Of a DNA stretch of 64,000 bases, positions 24,033-31,681 are shown piece by piece. The stretch comes from Bradyrhizobium sp. URHD0069 (lineage in GTDB: Bacteria; Pseudomonadota; Alphaproteobacteria; Rhizobiales; Xanthobacteraceae): the NCBI RefSeq assembly GCF_000701345.1, contig NZ_JNIJ01000010.1, positions 159,110 through 223,109 on the forward strand. Direction: 5' to 3'. A program made the translations under genes and the position numbers. Positions within the stretch are counted from its first letter, which is position 1; every line of letters begins with the position of its first letter. The notes under the pieces were generated by a model. The model saw nothing but the letters and a program-made list of their open reading frames with translations. It did no database searches and was not told the DNA's origin.

Positions 24033-25151
24033 CTAGGCGGCTTCCTCCTTTTCGTTGCGGTTGAAGTTCCAGGCGCATTGGCTGATCAGCGCGAGCTTTT
24101 CGCCATCGCCGCGGATCACGATGGGCTGGCCCGTAGCGGCTTCGATACGCAGATGCATGCTGCTGAACTCGCTGAGCATGGCCGCGAGTTGCGAGGGCGC
24201 TACGGCAACCTTGGCGCTACCGGTTGCCTCGGCAGCAATGAGGTCGCTGCCGTCGTCGGGTTGCCGTGCGAGGAAAACGTTCAGGTCCGACGAGCCATCA
24301 AAGGACAACACAAGCAGCGGCGGCTCGACGGTCGCAACAGCAGCAAGGCGCGACAGCGCCGAGAGCAGCTCGGCCCGAACAAAGGTCGCCGAGGTCCGCG
24401 AGGCCGGCGGGATCACGGCTTCATAGACCGGATACTTGCCGTCGATAAGCCGCGAAACGAAAGTGAATGCGGGCCCATCGACGGCAAGCAGCGTCCGGGA
24501 CCGGCGCAACGTCAGTTTGCCCGGCCGCGTGCCTTTGACGAGCCGGGCAAGGGCCACTGCGGCTTCGCGTGGCACGATCAGATCGCGGTCTTCCGAAAAC
24601 TTGCCGGCCGCGATGCAGGTGTGGATCAGGCGGACGCCATCGGTCGCAACCGCGACTAGCCTATCGTCGATTGAATGCCAAAAAATGCCGCACAGGCAGA
24701 AGCGCGTCACTTCGCTTGCGGCGGCCGGAAGTGGCTCAAGCAGAGTGAGGCAATCGGCACCACTGATCTCGATGCGACCGATCTCGCCGTCAACGGCAAG
24801 CGCAGCAGGCAGATCATCCCACGGGAAAAGCGGTAGCCGACCTCGGCTGTTGCCGCAGATGATCGTCGCCAAGTTTTCGTCCGTGCCGATCGTTACCTTC
24901 TCACTGGCTGTGAAACCGGAGGTAAGCGACGCGAGTCGATCAGCCGCAATCGCAGCTTTTCCCGGCTCAATGATTTCGGCGGTGGTTTTGGCGGTGATCG
25001 CAATGCTATTGCTGGTACAGGTAACCGAAAGCGCGCCCTCAGAGGCGACAATACGCACCGCACCAAGCGCCGGGGTTTTCTTGTTTGGGCGCGCGGCGGC
25101 TGCCAGCGCCAGGGCGGTGGCCAGCGTGCCGGCATGTGCGACGATCTTCAC
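24033..25151 (-). CDS. element-encoded DNA polymerase III beta subunit-like sliding clamp
   Basis: A 372-residue protein, the full length of DnaN. Three clamp-like domains are seen: RIVASEGALSVTCTSNSIAI in domain I, GIFWHSIDDRLVAVATDGVRL in domain II and SRLIDGKYPVYEAVIPP at the start of domain III, the best-known DnaN signature. The usual C-terminal MPMR-type end is absent; it finishes NRNEKEEAA. It starts with GTG overlapping the stop of the zinc-ribbon gene by four bases. It would tether a polymerase for replication of the element, or divert the host polymerase. The chromosomal dnaN is presumed to be elsewhere. Confidence 0.85.
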   Translation of the reverse strand: MKIVAHAGTLATALALAAAARPNKKTPALGAVRIVASEGALSVTCTSNSIAITAKTTAEIIEPGKAAIAADRLASLTSGFTASEKVTIGTDENLATIICGNSRGRLPLFPWDDLPAALAVDGEIGRIEISGADCLTLLEPLPAAASEVTRFCLCGIFWHSIDDRLVAVATDGVRLIHTCIAAGKFSEDRDLIVPREAAVALARLVKGTRPGKLTLRRSRTLLAVDGPAFTFVSRLIDGKYPVYEAVIPPASRTSATFVRAELLSALSRLAAVATVEPPLLVLSFDGSSDLNVFLARQPDDGSDLIAAEATGSAKVAVAPSQLAAMLSEFSSMHLRIEAATGQPIVIRGDGEKLALISQCAWNFNRNEKEEAA

Positions 25152-25360
25152 GACGCAGGCTCGAAAACGATGATGTCACGGTGACAGCCGTCGCAGAGGA
25201 GGCGAAACCCGTCATCGAGCGGTTCCGGATAGTTGCGCACGACAGCGCCGCAGGACGGGCAGTGCATATCCGCGGCGATGCGCAGCTCGTGCCCATCGCC
25301 AAGAATTGCCGACAGCCGCGCAAGGTTGACATTGCGGGTTTCGAGCGTAGAAGTTGTCAT
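25148..25360 (-). CDS. small zinc-ribbon protein
   Basis: A 70-residue protein with two knuckles, CPSC (near residue 34) and CDGC (near 56), forming a probable zinc ribbon. The first 30 residues are a short helix, NLARLSAILGDG. It is the first gene of the leftward replication unit, overlapping the clamp gene by four bases. Nucleic-acid binding is likely from the fold type; its role is unknown. Confidence 0.65.
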   Translation of the reverse strand: MTTSTLETRNVNLARLSAILGDGHELRIAADMHCPSCGAVVRNYPEPLDDGFRLLCDGCHRDIIVFEPAS

Positions 25361-25412
25361 TGCGTGAACTTTCAGGCTGGCCGCGGTTGCCGCCGCGGCA
25401 TGAATTTCCGGA

Positions 25413-25440
25413 GGGCCGCCGATTTCGGCGGCCCTTTTTT
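25413..25440 (+). terminator. strong GC hairpin with T-tract
   Basis: GGGCCGCC (25413-25420) and GGCGGCCC (25427-25434) flank GATTTC and are followed by TTTTTT. The T-tract orients it for rightward transcripts. For the leftward HTH gene, which stops at 25440, it would act as a hairpin without a U-tract. Confidence 0.75.
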
Positions 25441-25667
25441 CAGGCTTCTTCGAAGCCGAGCCGCACCCGCTCGGAGTCCGGGATCAGCCGAATGCCGCAG
25501 TAGACGATGCTCTTGAGTTCGCCGTTCCGGATCGCGCGCCAGGTCGTCTGGCGGCTCGTGCCGGTCAAGGCGGACCATTCTCCGACGCGGTAGCCGAGAC
25601 GAGTCCCCTTAGATTTTCTGTTGGATTGTAGCGCGCACCGGGCAGCTGCTGCCTGCGGCGTGTTCAT
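25440..25667 (-). CDS. excisionase-like helix-turn-helix protein
   Basis: A 75-residue protein from ATG 25667 (MNTPQAAAARCAL). The C-terminal part YRVGEWSALTGTSRQTTWRAIRNGELKSIVYCGIRLIPDSE is a typical excisionase/HTH_17 pattern: helix-turn-helix, then a wing and a terminal strand. It is a candidate recombination directionality factor or regulator, positioned before the replication module. TTG 25673 could extend it by two codons. Confidence 0.7.
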   Translation of the reverse strand: MNTPQAAAARCALQSNRKSKGTRLGYRVGEWSALTGTSRQTTWRAIRNGELKSIVYCGIRLIPDSERVRLGFEEA

Positions 25668-25755
25668 GGGCAAGGCTCACTTCGGTTGCTGGACATGCCG
25701 ACGAAGGTCTGCCTGTTGCCGCTGAAAGTGAAGGTTACGCGTTCGGGTGTTTTTG

Positions 25756-26430
25756 CTACTCGCTTAACGCCGGCCGCCTCTTCGAGCCTTTGCCCATCAA
25801 ATCATAAACAGTGCGCCGGACCCGTCCTTCATTCGGCGGCTCAATCCCAAGGGCAAGGTGCAGCAATTTGATCCCGTGGGAGAAGTCGCCGTATTGACCT
25901 GGCTTCACGCCTTGCTCTTTCATCAACTGCAAGAGCGGCTCCCATAGAAAAGCGCGTTCGAGCGTCTTGTGCGTCTTATGGCTATTCTCCGGTTGCAAAG
26001 AAGCAGCGGTGTAGTTGTTGGCATCGCTGAGCCATTTGAGGACTGGCAGCAAGTTGTTTAACGCGGGGCCGGGATTAGTCGGAACTTCAAAGTCGCGGTG
26101 CCGGCGTTCATGGGGTGGGGTCATCAAGATCATCGCTCGGGTAATGATCTCCGGGTCAAGCAGCGGCTCGATCTCTTTCCATATGTTTAAGAAAGGGCGA
26201 CCAAAGCTTGCAAGTTGCTCAAGTTCTGCCGCAGGGGCTTTGATAGCTGGCCTGTGTCTGCGCGCGGACCCATAGTTGGTTCCCCATGCATCCAATGCGA
26301 CGACGATTTCCCTAAACGTGGGCTGTGGCTGGCGGCCGAAGATTGTCGTCAGCACATCGGGGACGTGCTCGGGCTTTCTGATGTAAGGCGACAAGCGCCA
26401 ACCGAATAAGACACGAGGGTAAGCAGCCAT
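25756..26430 (-). CDS. hypothetical protein
   Basis: About 224 residues from ATG 26430 (MAAYPRVLFGWRLSPYIRK). No membrane span. Notable segments are FREIVVALDAWGTNYGSARRHRP, WKEIEPLLDPEIITRAMILMTPP and a C-terminal basic end, MGKGSKRRPALSE. It sits between the AlpA and excisionase-like genes, where island control genes are usual, but no fold is recognised. An ATG at 26472 is an alternative. Confidence 0.5.
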   Translation of the reverse strand: MAAYPRVLFGWRLSPYIRKPEHVPDVLTTIFGRQPQPTFREIVVALDAWGTNYGSARRHRPAIKAPAAELEQLASFGRPFLNIWKEIEPLLDPEIITRAMILMTPPHERRHRDFEVPTNPGPALNNLLPVLKWLSDANNYTAASLQPENSHKTHKTLERAFLWEPLLQLMKEQGVKPGQYGDFSHGIKLLHLALGIEPPNEGRVRRTVYDLMGKGSKRRPALSE

Positions 26431-26603
26431 GATCAGAATTCTTAGATGCGCCGGGGCTACCGCTAGAGCCATCTAGAAACAATTGGGCGCACTCAAGGCA
26501 GGAGTGGCAGCGTTACGCGCGCGGCTGAAATTGCCGGGGCGCGTAACCTTCACAGGTTCGGCAAAGCGGGGCGATACTGCGAGCAACACCGTGGGAGTTC
26601 GCG

Positions 26604-26918
26604 ATGATCGCAGCAGACCGACAAGAAGCCGAGCCGGGAGATGTGGCACCGGATAAGCCCGGCCCTCGACGCATGCTTAGCGAAAAGCAGGTTTTGGAAA
26701 TCGTGCCTGTTGGCCGCACCACGCTGTACCGGATGGAGAAGGCAGGCCGGTTTCCAAAATCGACCTACATCTCGCCGAACCGCAGGGTCTGGTTCGAGGA
26801 TCAGGTTGTCGCTTGGCAGAAGGCGGTTGACGAGTTCGACCCGAACAGGGGACGGGGTAAAGGGCGACGGCATCACCCCGACCCGGTCGAAATCCTGAAA
26901 GCCTTACAAAAGAAATAG
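26604..26918 (+). CDS. AlpA-family phage/island transcriptional regulator
   Basis: A 104-residue protein with GGGAG before ATG 26604. The AlpA core is clear: MLSEKQVLEIVPVGRTTLYRMEKAGRFPKSTYISPNRRVWFEDQVVAW, with the helix-turn-helix in VGRTTLYRME and the wing in RRVWFED; an Arg-rich tail follows. AlpA proteins activate integrase or excision genes in islands and satellites. It lies convergent to the integrase with a shared terminator. Confidence 0.9.
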   Translation: MIAADRQEAEPGDVAPDKPGPRRMLSEKQVLEIVPVGRTTLYRMEKAGRFPKSTYISPNRRVWFEDQVVAWQKAVDEFDPNRGRGKGRRHHPDPVEILKALQKK

Positions 26919-26944
26919 CCCGGCCAGCTTCGCGCTGACCGGGC
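26918..26944. terminator. bidirectional hairpin between alpA-like and integrase genes
   Basis: GCCCGGCCAGC and GCTGACCGGGC flank TTCGC, with one mismatch. The hairpin begins at the stop codon of the AlpA gene and faces the integrase stop at 26971. It can end transcripts from both strands. Confidence 0.7.
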
Positions 26945-26970
26945 TTTCCGCAACTGAGGGATGGGCTTGA

Positions 26971-28332
26971 TCAGGCGGCCAGCCGCAGTCCGGTTTCTGC
27001 GGGCTTGCCGATGATCCGCCGCAGCTCGATAGCCCATGCATCGAGCACCTCGCGCTTCTTCGCTACCCGGACGCGGGTGGCGAGGTTGTAGACCTTGCGG
27101 GTGACCGCAGGCAGCGGCTTGCCGTTCTCGTCCTTGTTCGCCTGATGGTCGAGGCAAAGCGAGATACCGGCCTCCGACAGACCAAGTTCGCCACACATCG
27201 TCGCTGCCGTGCGCCGCAGATCATGCGGGGTGAAGGGCGCAAGGCCGAGCAACTCGCAAATGCCTTTGGTTTTCTTGTTGCCGCGCAACGCGTTCCCCAT
27301 GGCCGTGCGCGCGAGCGGCGCATCGCCGTACCGGCCTACGAACGCAAACTCGTAGTTGCCCATCGCCTCGTTGATGATCTCCAGCGCGAGGTCGGAGAGC
27401 GGCTGGTTGATCACGCGCCGCCGCTTAACCCGCCGTGCCGGGATATCGACGGTGCCGTTCCCGGCGTTGAGTTCGTCGCGTTGGATCGGCAACAATTCGC
27501 CCGAGCGCAACATCGTGGTCAGCGCGAACCTGATTGCGAGCCTTGTCCTGCGATCCCACGGCATGTCCTCGCGGTCAAGGCCGTGCCAGAGCGTCCTGAT
27601 CTCGTCTTCGGTCAGGACGCGGTCGCGCGGATGCTCATCGTCCAGCTTCGGCAGGTTGACGCAGGGGCTGGCGCTCACATAGTCGCGGCCCGCTTCCGCC
27701 GCCCAGTTGAACAGGCCGGACGCCGCGCGCCGCATGTGGCGGGCGTTGCTCACCGATGCCTTGCCGCCGAGCTTGCCTGCAACGATGTCGTTCGAGAGCG
27801 TGGCAATGTCGTGCTTGGTGACCTCGCCCGCGATCTTTTTGCCGAGCCGTGGGCTGAGGAAGCGCCGCAGGTGGCTGGCGACGTTCTCCCAGCTTTCGAT
27901 CCGGGGCCGCATTTCGCCGTCCGGCTTCTTGACCGGCGTCTTCATCCACTCGATCCGCTCCTCGATGATATCGTCGACGGTCTTGCCCCGCTTCGCCTGC
28001 CGCACTTTCCGGTCGCGGAAAGTTTCGGCGAGCGCCGCAGCGCCTGTGCCCCTCAGGCCGTAAACCCTGCTGCGGGCGTCCTCGACGAGGAAAGTCTCGG
28101 GGTTGTAGACGCCAAGCCAGCCGGTGCGCTGCTTGCCGGTCTCTGGATCGGTGAACTTGAACGAGAAGGTCGCCACCCCGGTGGCGGTGATGCTGACGTA
28201 GAGGCCGCAGCATTTGCGGTCGTAGATTTTGACCCGCTTGGTGACGCGCTTTTCGCACATGCGGTCGGTGAGGATGACGCTGCTGTTGCGCGCGCGCTTG
28301 GCGGGTTCGGTGGTCGTGGTAGTATCGCTCAT
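26971..28332 (-). CDS. tyrosine recombinase (site-specific integrase)
   Basis: A 453-residue integrase. The N-terminus has an arm-binding domain (RVKIYDRKCCGLYVSIT, TFSFKFTDPETGKQRTGWLG), typical of DUF4102-type integrases, then a core-binding domain (150-225) and catalytic domain. Catalytic residues: Arg276 (TTMLRSGEL), Lys near 303, His370 and Arg373 (TPHDLRRTA), His396 (LDHQ), Tyr415 (RKVYN). All are present, so it is probably active. The gene start lies 200 bases inside attR, the usual arrangement for catalysing integration and, with an excisionase, excision. Confidence 0.95.
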   Translation of the reverse strand: MSDTTTTTEPAKRARNSSVILTDRMCEKRVTKRVKIYDRKCCGLYVSITATGVATFSFKFTDPETGKQRTGWLGVYNPETFLVEDARSRVYGLRGTGAAALAETFRDRKVRQAKRGKTVDDIIEERIEWMKTPVKKPDGEMRPRIESWENVASHLRRFLSPRLGKKIAGEVTKHDIATLSNDIVAGKLGGKASVSNARHMRRAASGLFNWAAEAGRDYVSASPCVNLPKLDDEHPRDRVLTEDEIRTLWHGLDREDMPWDRRTRLAIRFALTTMLRSGELLPIQRDELNAGNGTVDIPARRVKRRRVINQPLSDLALEIINEAMGNYEFAFVGRYGDAPLARTAMGNALRGNKKTKGICELLGLAPFTPHDLRRTAATMCGELGLSEAGISLCLDHQANKDENGKPLPAVTRKVYNLATRVRVAKKREVLDAWAIELRRIIGKPAETGLRLAA

Positions 28333-28531
28333 GGTTTCAGGCTCCTGAAGGGTTTGGGACCATGGGCTTGGCCTTGGGCCTCTCAGTCCTTGGAGGGTCG
28401 AGAGAGGCTTAGGGCCGGGCCCCTGTTTTGGCGAAACGCGCTGAAACGGCCCGGATCAGGGTAGTCGAAAAGTGCCTGTTTTAAAGGGTTTTCTTGGTTT
28501 CGGCGTGTTTCACCGAATACCAAAATATAGT
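28333..28531. promoter_or_regulatory. integrase upstream region and attR inner arm
   Basis: No gene here. It contains GGGCCGGGCCC (28411-28421), two CCTGTTTT motifs (28422, 28478), and an AT-rich end before attR. These may be integrase promoter and recombinase arm-type binding sites; no exact assignment is possible. Confidence 0.4.
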
Positions 28532-28542
28532 CCACACGACTT
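28532..28542. other. attR: right 11-bp direct repeat of the integrative element
   Basis: CCACACGACTT, identical to 5012-5022. To the right, sequence continues as CGCCGTACG into a non-coding tract with internal repeats. Joining left flank to right flank would restore an uninterrupted dispersed repeat. Confidence 0.65.
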
Positions 28543-28760
28543 CGCCGTACGCTTCAGCGCCGTTCGTCTGCGCAACTGAGTGCGCACCGACGTTGCCGCG
28601 TCCACCGCAACCTGTCCCAACGTTCGTGACGATGGCCAACGCCCCTCTGGTGGGACAGGATGGCACGAGTCTTACAAATGATTTGCCCGACGGGTTAAGC
28701 GGAAAATTTTTCCGCGAGGGGCTGGACAGCTTTTTCAGTGATTTGCCCGTCGGGCAGATT
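28543..28760. repeat. right half of the split dispersed element R4
   Basis: A non-coding tract with a repeated GATTTGCCCG(A/T)CGGG at 28680-28694 and 28740-28754, and the palindrome GGAAAATTTTTCC at 28701-28713. I recall sequence of this kind following CCACACGACTT in Bradyrhizobium intergenic repeats; copy 2 in this window ends before this part, so the join cannot be verified here. Confidence 0.5.
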
Positions 28761-28894
28761 TCACCGTCTTTACGGTCCCGCGCCGCGGAGCGCTTGGGCA
28801 ATGACCGGAACGCATCACATGCGAATAGCGACAACTACAGCTCCGCTCCTGGAACCATTGCTCCGCAGGGGTAATCAGACCAAAAGTGTTCGTT

Positions 28895-29155
28895 TCAAAA
28901 ATTTGCGGCGACCAGATCGTAAGAGCCCCGGCTTCCACGGACGTAAACCTTCGCAGCCGCCGCGCATATCACATCACGGTTGCAATCGAACGCGTTGAGG
29001 AAACCGGACTCGTCGGGGCGGGCATCTGGTTGAATTCGCCTCAATGCGTCTTCGTCTATGAAGAATGACGCTTCCAGCGCGCTGTCGTGCCCCCAGAACC
29101 GCACGGCTCGCCGGGTTTGGTCATATGAACGGCTATGATTTGGAAACTCAATCAT
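28895..29155 (-). CDS. DUF1488 family protein
   Basis: An 86-residue protein from ATG 29155 (MIEFPNHSRSYDQTRRAVRF). It keeps the family pattern: a start FPNxSRSYD, then VRFWGHDSALEASFFID, AFDCNRDVICAAAAKVYVRG and a final YDLVAANF. DUF1488 proteins are short, common in rhizobia, and of unknown function. It is the first chromosomal gene right of the element. Confidence 0.75.
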   Translation of the reverse strand: MIEFPNHSRSYDQTRRAVRFWGHDSALEASFFIDEDALRRIQPDARPDESGFLNAFDCNRDVICAAAAKVYVRGSRGSYDLVAANF

Positions 29156-29547
29156 GGATTGGCACCGATCAAGTTCTCGCCGGCGAACCACGCGCGTGCC
29201 GGCTTTCGCACGAGCTGCACCGAGGCATACTCGATGCCCATCGGTTGTCCCGACCGGTGACGCACATCGAAGCGATGTGCGGCTGGTCAATGTCGTTGAC
29301 AAGGTTTGGCGTGGCTAAGCTTCGCGCTGCCGTAAAGGCGATGCTGAAGCAATACGATGGCGCTGGCATTCAAGTGGCTACTCAGTGCCGCATTACAAGC
29401 CTTGTCCGGGTCTGCCTGCAAAACAAATTGCGATTCTTCTCGCTATTCGGCAGATGATCACTATATGGTCGATATCATCGCGCACCCCCGGGCTGTTATC
29501 GGTGACTGAGAGCGTCGTGCTCCCGCCTCAACCAAAAGGGCGGTCAT
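29156..29547. other. intergenic, no gene supported
   Basis: A plus-strand frame (29125-29457) has no ribosome site and no family match, and no minus-strand frame is convincing. The final 30 bases carry the ribosome site of the 35-residue gene. Confidence 0.35.
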
Positions 29548-29655
29548 ATGCCAAAATTTCCCACATTCAATCTTCGTGAGTGGCTGGTACCCCCGGTATT
29601 GATGCCGATGTTTCTTGTGCTGCTGGTCGCCGCTGCGATGGTTATTCAATGGTGA
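29548..29655 (+). CDS. 35-residue single-span membrane protein
   Basis: A short frame, ATG 29548 to TGA 29653-29655, preceded by AGGGCGG. It starts MPKFPTFNLREWLVPP and continues with a hydrophobic span (VLMPMFLVLLVAAAMVIQW). The stop overlaps the next ATG (29649) by seven bases, indicating translational coupling. I recall similar tiny W-L-V-P-P membrane proteins in Bradyrhizobium, but cannot verify that here. Confidence 0.55.
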   Translation: MPKFPTFNLREWLVPPVLMPMFLVLLVAAAMVIQW

Positions 29656-29882
29656 TCGAACGTAGCGCGGTTTCACTGCAGGACGGGCTATCTCCGATTA
29701 AACAATCCCAATCGTCGCTAGCGCAGGAACTGGACACCAGGGCGGTGATCGCCTTGGACGAGGCTCACGAGATGCCGCCGGGGGATGAGCGCGCCGAGGC
29801 GATTAACAAAGCAATCGTCCTTCGGAATGCCGCCGAACTTCACGAGCTGCTCTGCGGCAAGCGCGGCGCGCCGGCCGTATGA
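29649..29882 (+). CDS. small conserved hypothetical protein
   Basis: A 77-residue protein from ATG 29649, overlapping the 35-residue membrane gene. The helical segment LDTRAVIALDEAHEMPPGDERAEAINKAI-LRNAAELHELL with the end GKRGAPAV matches a small helical family typical of Bradyrhizobium (from memory). Function unknown. Confidence 0.6.
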   Translation: MVIERSAVSLQDGLSPIKQSQSSLAQELDTRAVIALDEAHEMPPGDERAEAINKAIVLRNAAELHELLCGKRGAPAV

Positions 29883-29895
29883 CCGCAGCGTTGGC

Positions 29896-30024
29896 ATGGC
29901 TTTTGGAGCTCTTTCCGGGGCGGAAGCCCAGTGGAGAGCTGGCGATCAATTGCCCGAAGTCGCGATAGTTGACGGCGACTTTATTGCGTCATTGTTGAGC
30001 AAGCGCGGATCATATGGACAGTGA
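29896..30024 (+). CDS. possible 42-residue hypothetical protein
   Basis: A short frame, MAFGALSGAEAQWRAGDQL onward, ending LLSKRGSYGQ. There is no strong ribosome site and no known family, but it lies in line between two co-directional genes. Confidence 0.25.
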   Translation: MAFGALSGAEAQWRAGDQLPEVAIVDGDFIASLLSKRGSYGQ

Positions 30025-30066
30025 GATGCTTGTCCCAGTCGATGGCCGTTCCTCGCGAGCTCCCTT

Positions 30067-30453
30067 ATGATGGTACTTGATCATTCATGCATTCCCGCCG
30101 TCGTTCTCATCGTCGAGGACGAGATGATGCTCCGCATGCGCGCGGTCGACATGGTGGAAGACGCCGGATACACGCCGCTTGAGGCGCTGGATGCCGCCGA
30201 AGCCATCGCCATCCTGGAATCCCGATCCGACGTCGTGCTGATGTGCACCGATATCCAGATGCCTGGCCAAATGGACGGCGTCGGACTTGCCCATGCCGTG
30301 CATGAGCGTTGGCCGACGATCAGGATCATCGTGGTATCGGGGCAATTGAACCTGCCGCACCTCGATCTTCCTCCCCGCAGCAGGTTTTTCGGGAAGCCCC
30401 TCAATGCCGGGGACGTGATAGCCGAAATGCGCGACATGATCGGCTACGCCTGA
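30067..30453 (+). CDS. single-domain response regulator
   Basis: A 128-residue receiver domain with no output domain. It has the acidic pocket VEDE, phosphoacceptor Asp in CTDIQMPG, Ser in VVSG and Lys in FFGKPL, so it can be phosphorylated. It precedes an HWE-family kinase by 91 bases, the likely partner. Single receivers in alphaproteobacteria act as phosphate sinks or protein-binding switches; which applies here is unknown. Confidence 0.88.
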   Translation: MMVLDHSCIPAVVLIVEDEMMLRMRAVDMVEDAGYTPLEALDAAEAIAILESRSDVVLMCTDIQMPGQMDGVGLAHAVHERWPTIRIIVVSGQLNLPHLDLPPRSRFFGKPLNAGDVIAEMRDMIGYA

Positions 30454-30544
30454 GACGCCAGTGCCTTTCACACCAAATAGGGCCTAAATCGCGTGATTGC
30501 GGCAGAAACCCAACCACCAAGATCAGTGCAGTAGTTAGCCTAGG

Positions 30545-31339
30545 ATGATACAATCGGTCATGTCTGAAGCCGACCTCCGAACGGACCCGCGTCCCGCAAG
30601 CAGCGCAGCACAGCACCAGGACGATCTCGCGGAAGAGAACGTCAGCCTGCGGCTTCTGCTCGCGCAGGCCGAGATTAATGCGCGGAGTTTGCTTGCCACG
30701 GCCGGCATCGACGCCAGGGAGCGCGAGGCGTCCGACAAGTTGCAGAAGCTGATCCTCGAGGAACTGCACCACCGTATCAAGAATACGCTCGCGACCGTCG
30801 GCGCCATCGTCTCGCAGAGTCTGCGCGACCTGCCAGGCGCCGAGCACGCACAGCACGCCATCGAGGGCCGGCTGCTCGCGCTTGGGCGAGCGCACGATCT
30901 CCTCTTGCAGGCAAGATGGACCAGCGCGAACCTTGCCACGATCGTCCGCAGCGCCACCGAAGCCTTCGATAATCCCGATGAGCCAAAATTCTCGATTTCG
31001 GGACCCGATATCCGGATGATGTCGGGCGCCGTCATCGCCATCGCGATGACGCTTAACGAGCTTTGCACCAACACCACGAAGTTTGGCGCCCTGTCGGTCC
31101 CGCAAGGGCGCGTCGATATCAGCTGGACGCTGGATCAACAAACGCAGCGCCTGCACCTCACATGGACCGAGAAGAACGGCGCGGCAGTTCGCCCGCCCGA
31201 AAAGCGCAGCTTCGGCACACGGCTGATCGAGACGCTCGGCAGGCAGCTCCGTGGCGACGTGAGGCTGACCTATGCGCCGACCGGGTTCGTCTACGCATTC
31301 GACGTGCCGATGGCTTCTCTGACTTCCGCCGCGGCATAA
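30545..31339 (+). CDS. HWE-family sensor histidine kinase, cytoplasmic
   Basis: A 264-residue kinase without membrane spans or sensor domain. A short N-terminal coiled region (residues 20-60) leads to LEELHHRIKNTLATVGAIVSQ (phospho-His in HHRIKN) and the HWE-type ATP-binding domain with MTLNELCTNTTKFGAL (N box) and RSFGTRLIETLGRQL. The family lacks the classic F box. Input may come through a partner, perhaps the adjacent response regulator. The start may be at MIQSV or at MSEAD five codons later. Confidence 0.85.
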   Translation: MIQSVMSEADLRTDPRPASSAAQHQDDLAEENVSLRLLLAQAEINARSLLATAGIDAREREASDKLQKLILEELHHRIKNTLATVGAIVSQSLRDLPGAEHAQHAIEGRLLALGRAHDLLLQARWTSANLATIVRSATEAFDNPDEPKFSISGPDIRMMSGAVIAIAMTLNELCTNTTKFGALSVPQGRVDISWTLDQQTQRLHLTWTEKNGAAVRPPEKRSFGTRLIETLGRQLRGDVRLTYAPTGFVYAFDVPMASLTSAAA

Positions 31340-31681
31340 GCCCGTATTCGGGCATTGCCGAAGCAATCGTACTTGCCAACCTGAACCGCCGTTCCGCGAA
31401 CTCCTGGCGTTGGACACCTTGCCTCCAAGGAATTCGCCAGTAACGGATCATGCGCCGGCCGTGCGACCCGGTCCCGAGCGTGAGGCTATGCTTCGCAGGG
31501 ACCTCGTCACGCCGGGCAGCATTCACACGCGCCATCCGATTTGTGCCCGTGATCGATGACGTGGTGATTTGTCACCGGTGCTCGTTATTCGACCCTCTGA
31601 TCCCCATATAAGAGTCTATCCTCGTCAACCATCGAGGGTGGTCGGAATGCGCGGAGACTTCCAACGGCGAAAGGACCCGGC
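31340..31681. other. intergenic, no gene seen
   Basis: A small hairpin, GCCCG-TATT-CGGGC, lies just after the kinase stop (31341-31354) but has no T-tract. An AT-richer patch near 31596-31616 could hold the promoter of the next gene. Confidence 0.35.

Larger units (their letters stand above)
5012..28542. mobile_element. 23.5-kb integrative element with its own replication module, satellite-like
   Basis: The element is bounded by 11-bp direct repeats and spaced at 23,520 bases. At its right end are a tyrosine recombinase (26971-28332), AlpA (26604-26918) and an excisionase-like protein (25440-25667). A leftward replication block follows: zinc ribbon, sliding clamp, unknown protein, primase-helicase, with iterons at 21203-21339. 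The rest is cargo that includes SRAP, ASCH, HEPN-like, nuclease and protease genes. No capsid, terminase, tail, lysis, relaxase or type IV secretion gene was recognised. Satellite or mobilisable island is the best reading; a decayed prophage is the alternative. Confidence 0.75.

Noticed and set aside
24436..25173. A 245-codon plus-strand frame opposite the sliding clamp
   Set aside because: Ser/Arg-rich shadow; the minus strand carries the DnaN signature.
27145..28464. A 439-codon plus-strand frame opposite the integrase
   Set aside because: Shadow of the integrase in GC-rich sequence; no family resemblance.
29125..29457. Plus-strand frame starting MNGYDLETQSW
   Set aside because: No ribosome site or family, and it overlaps the divergent DUF1488 start.
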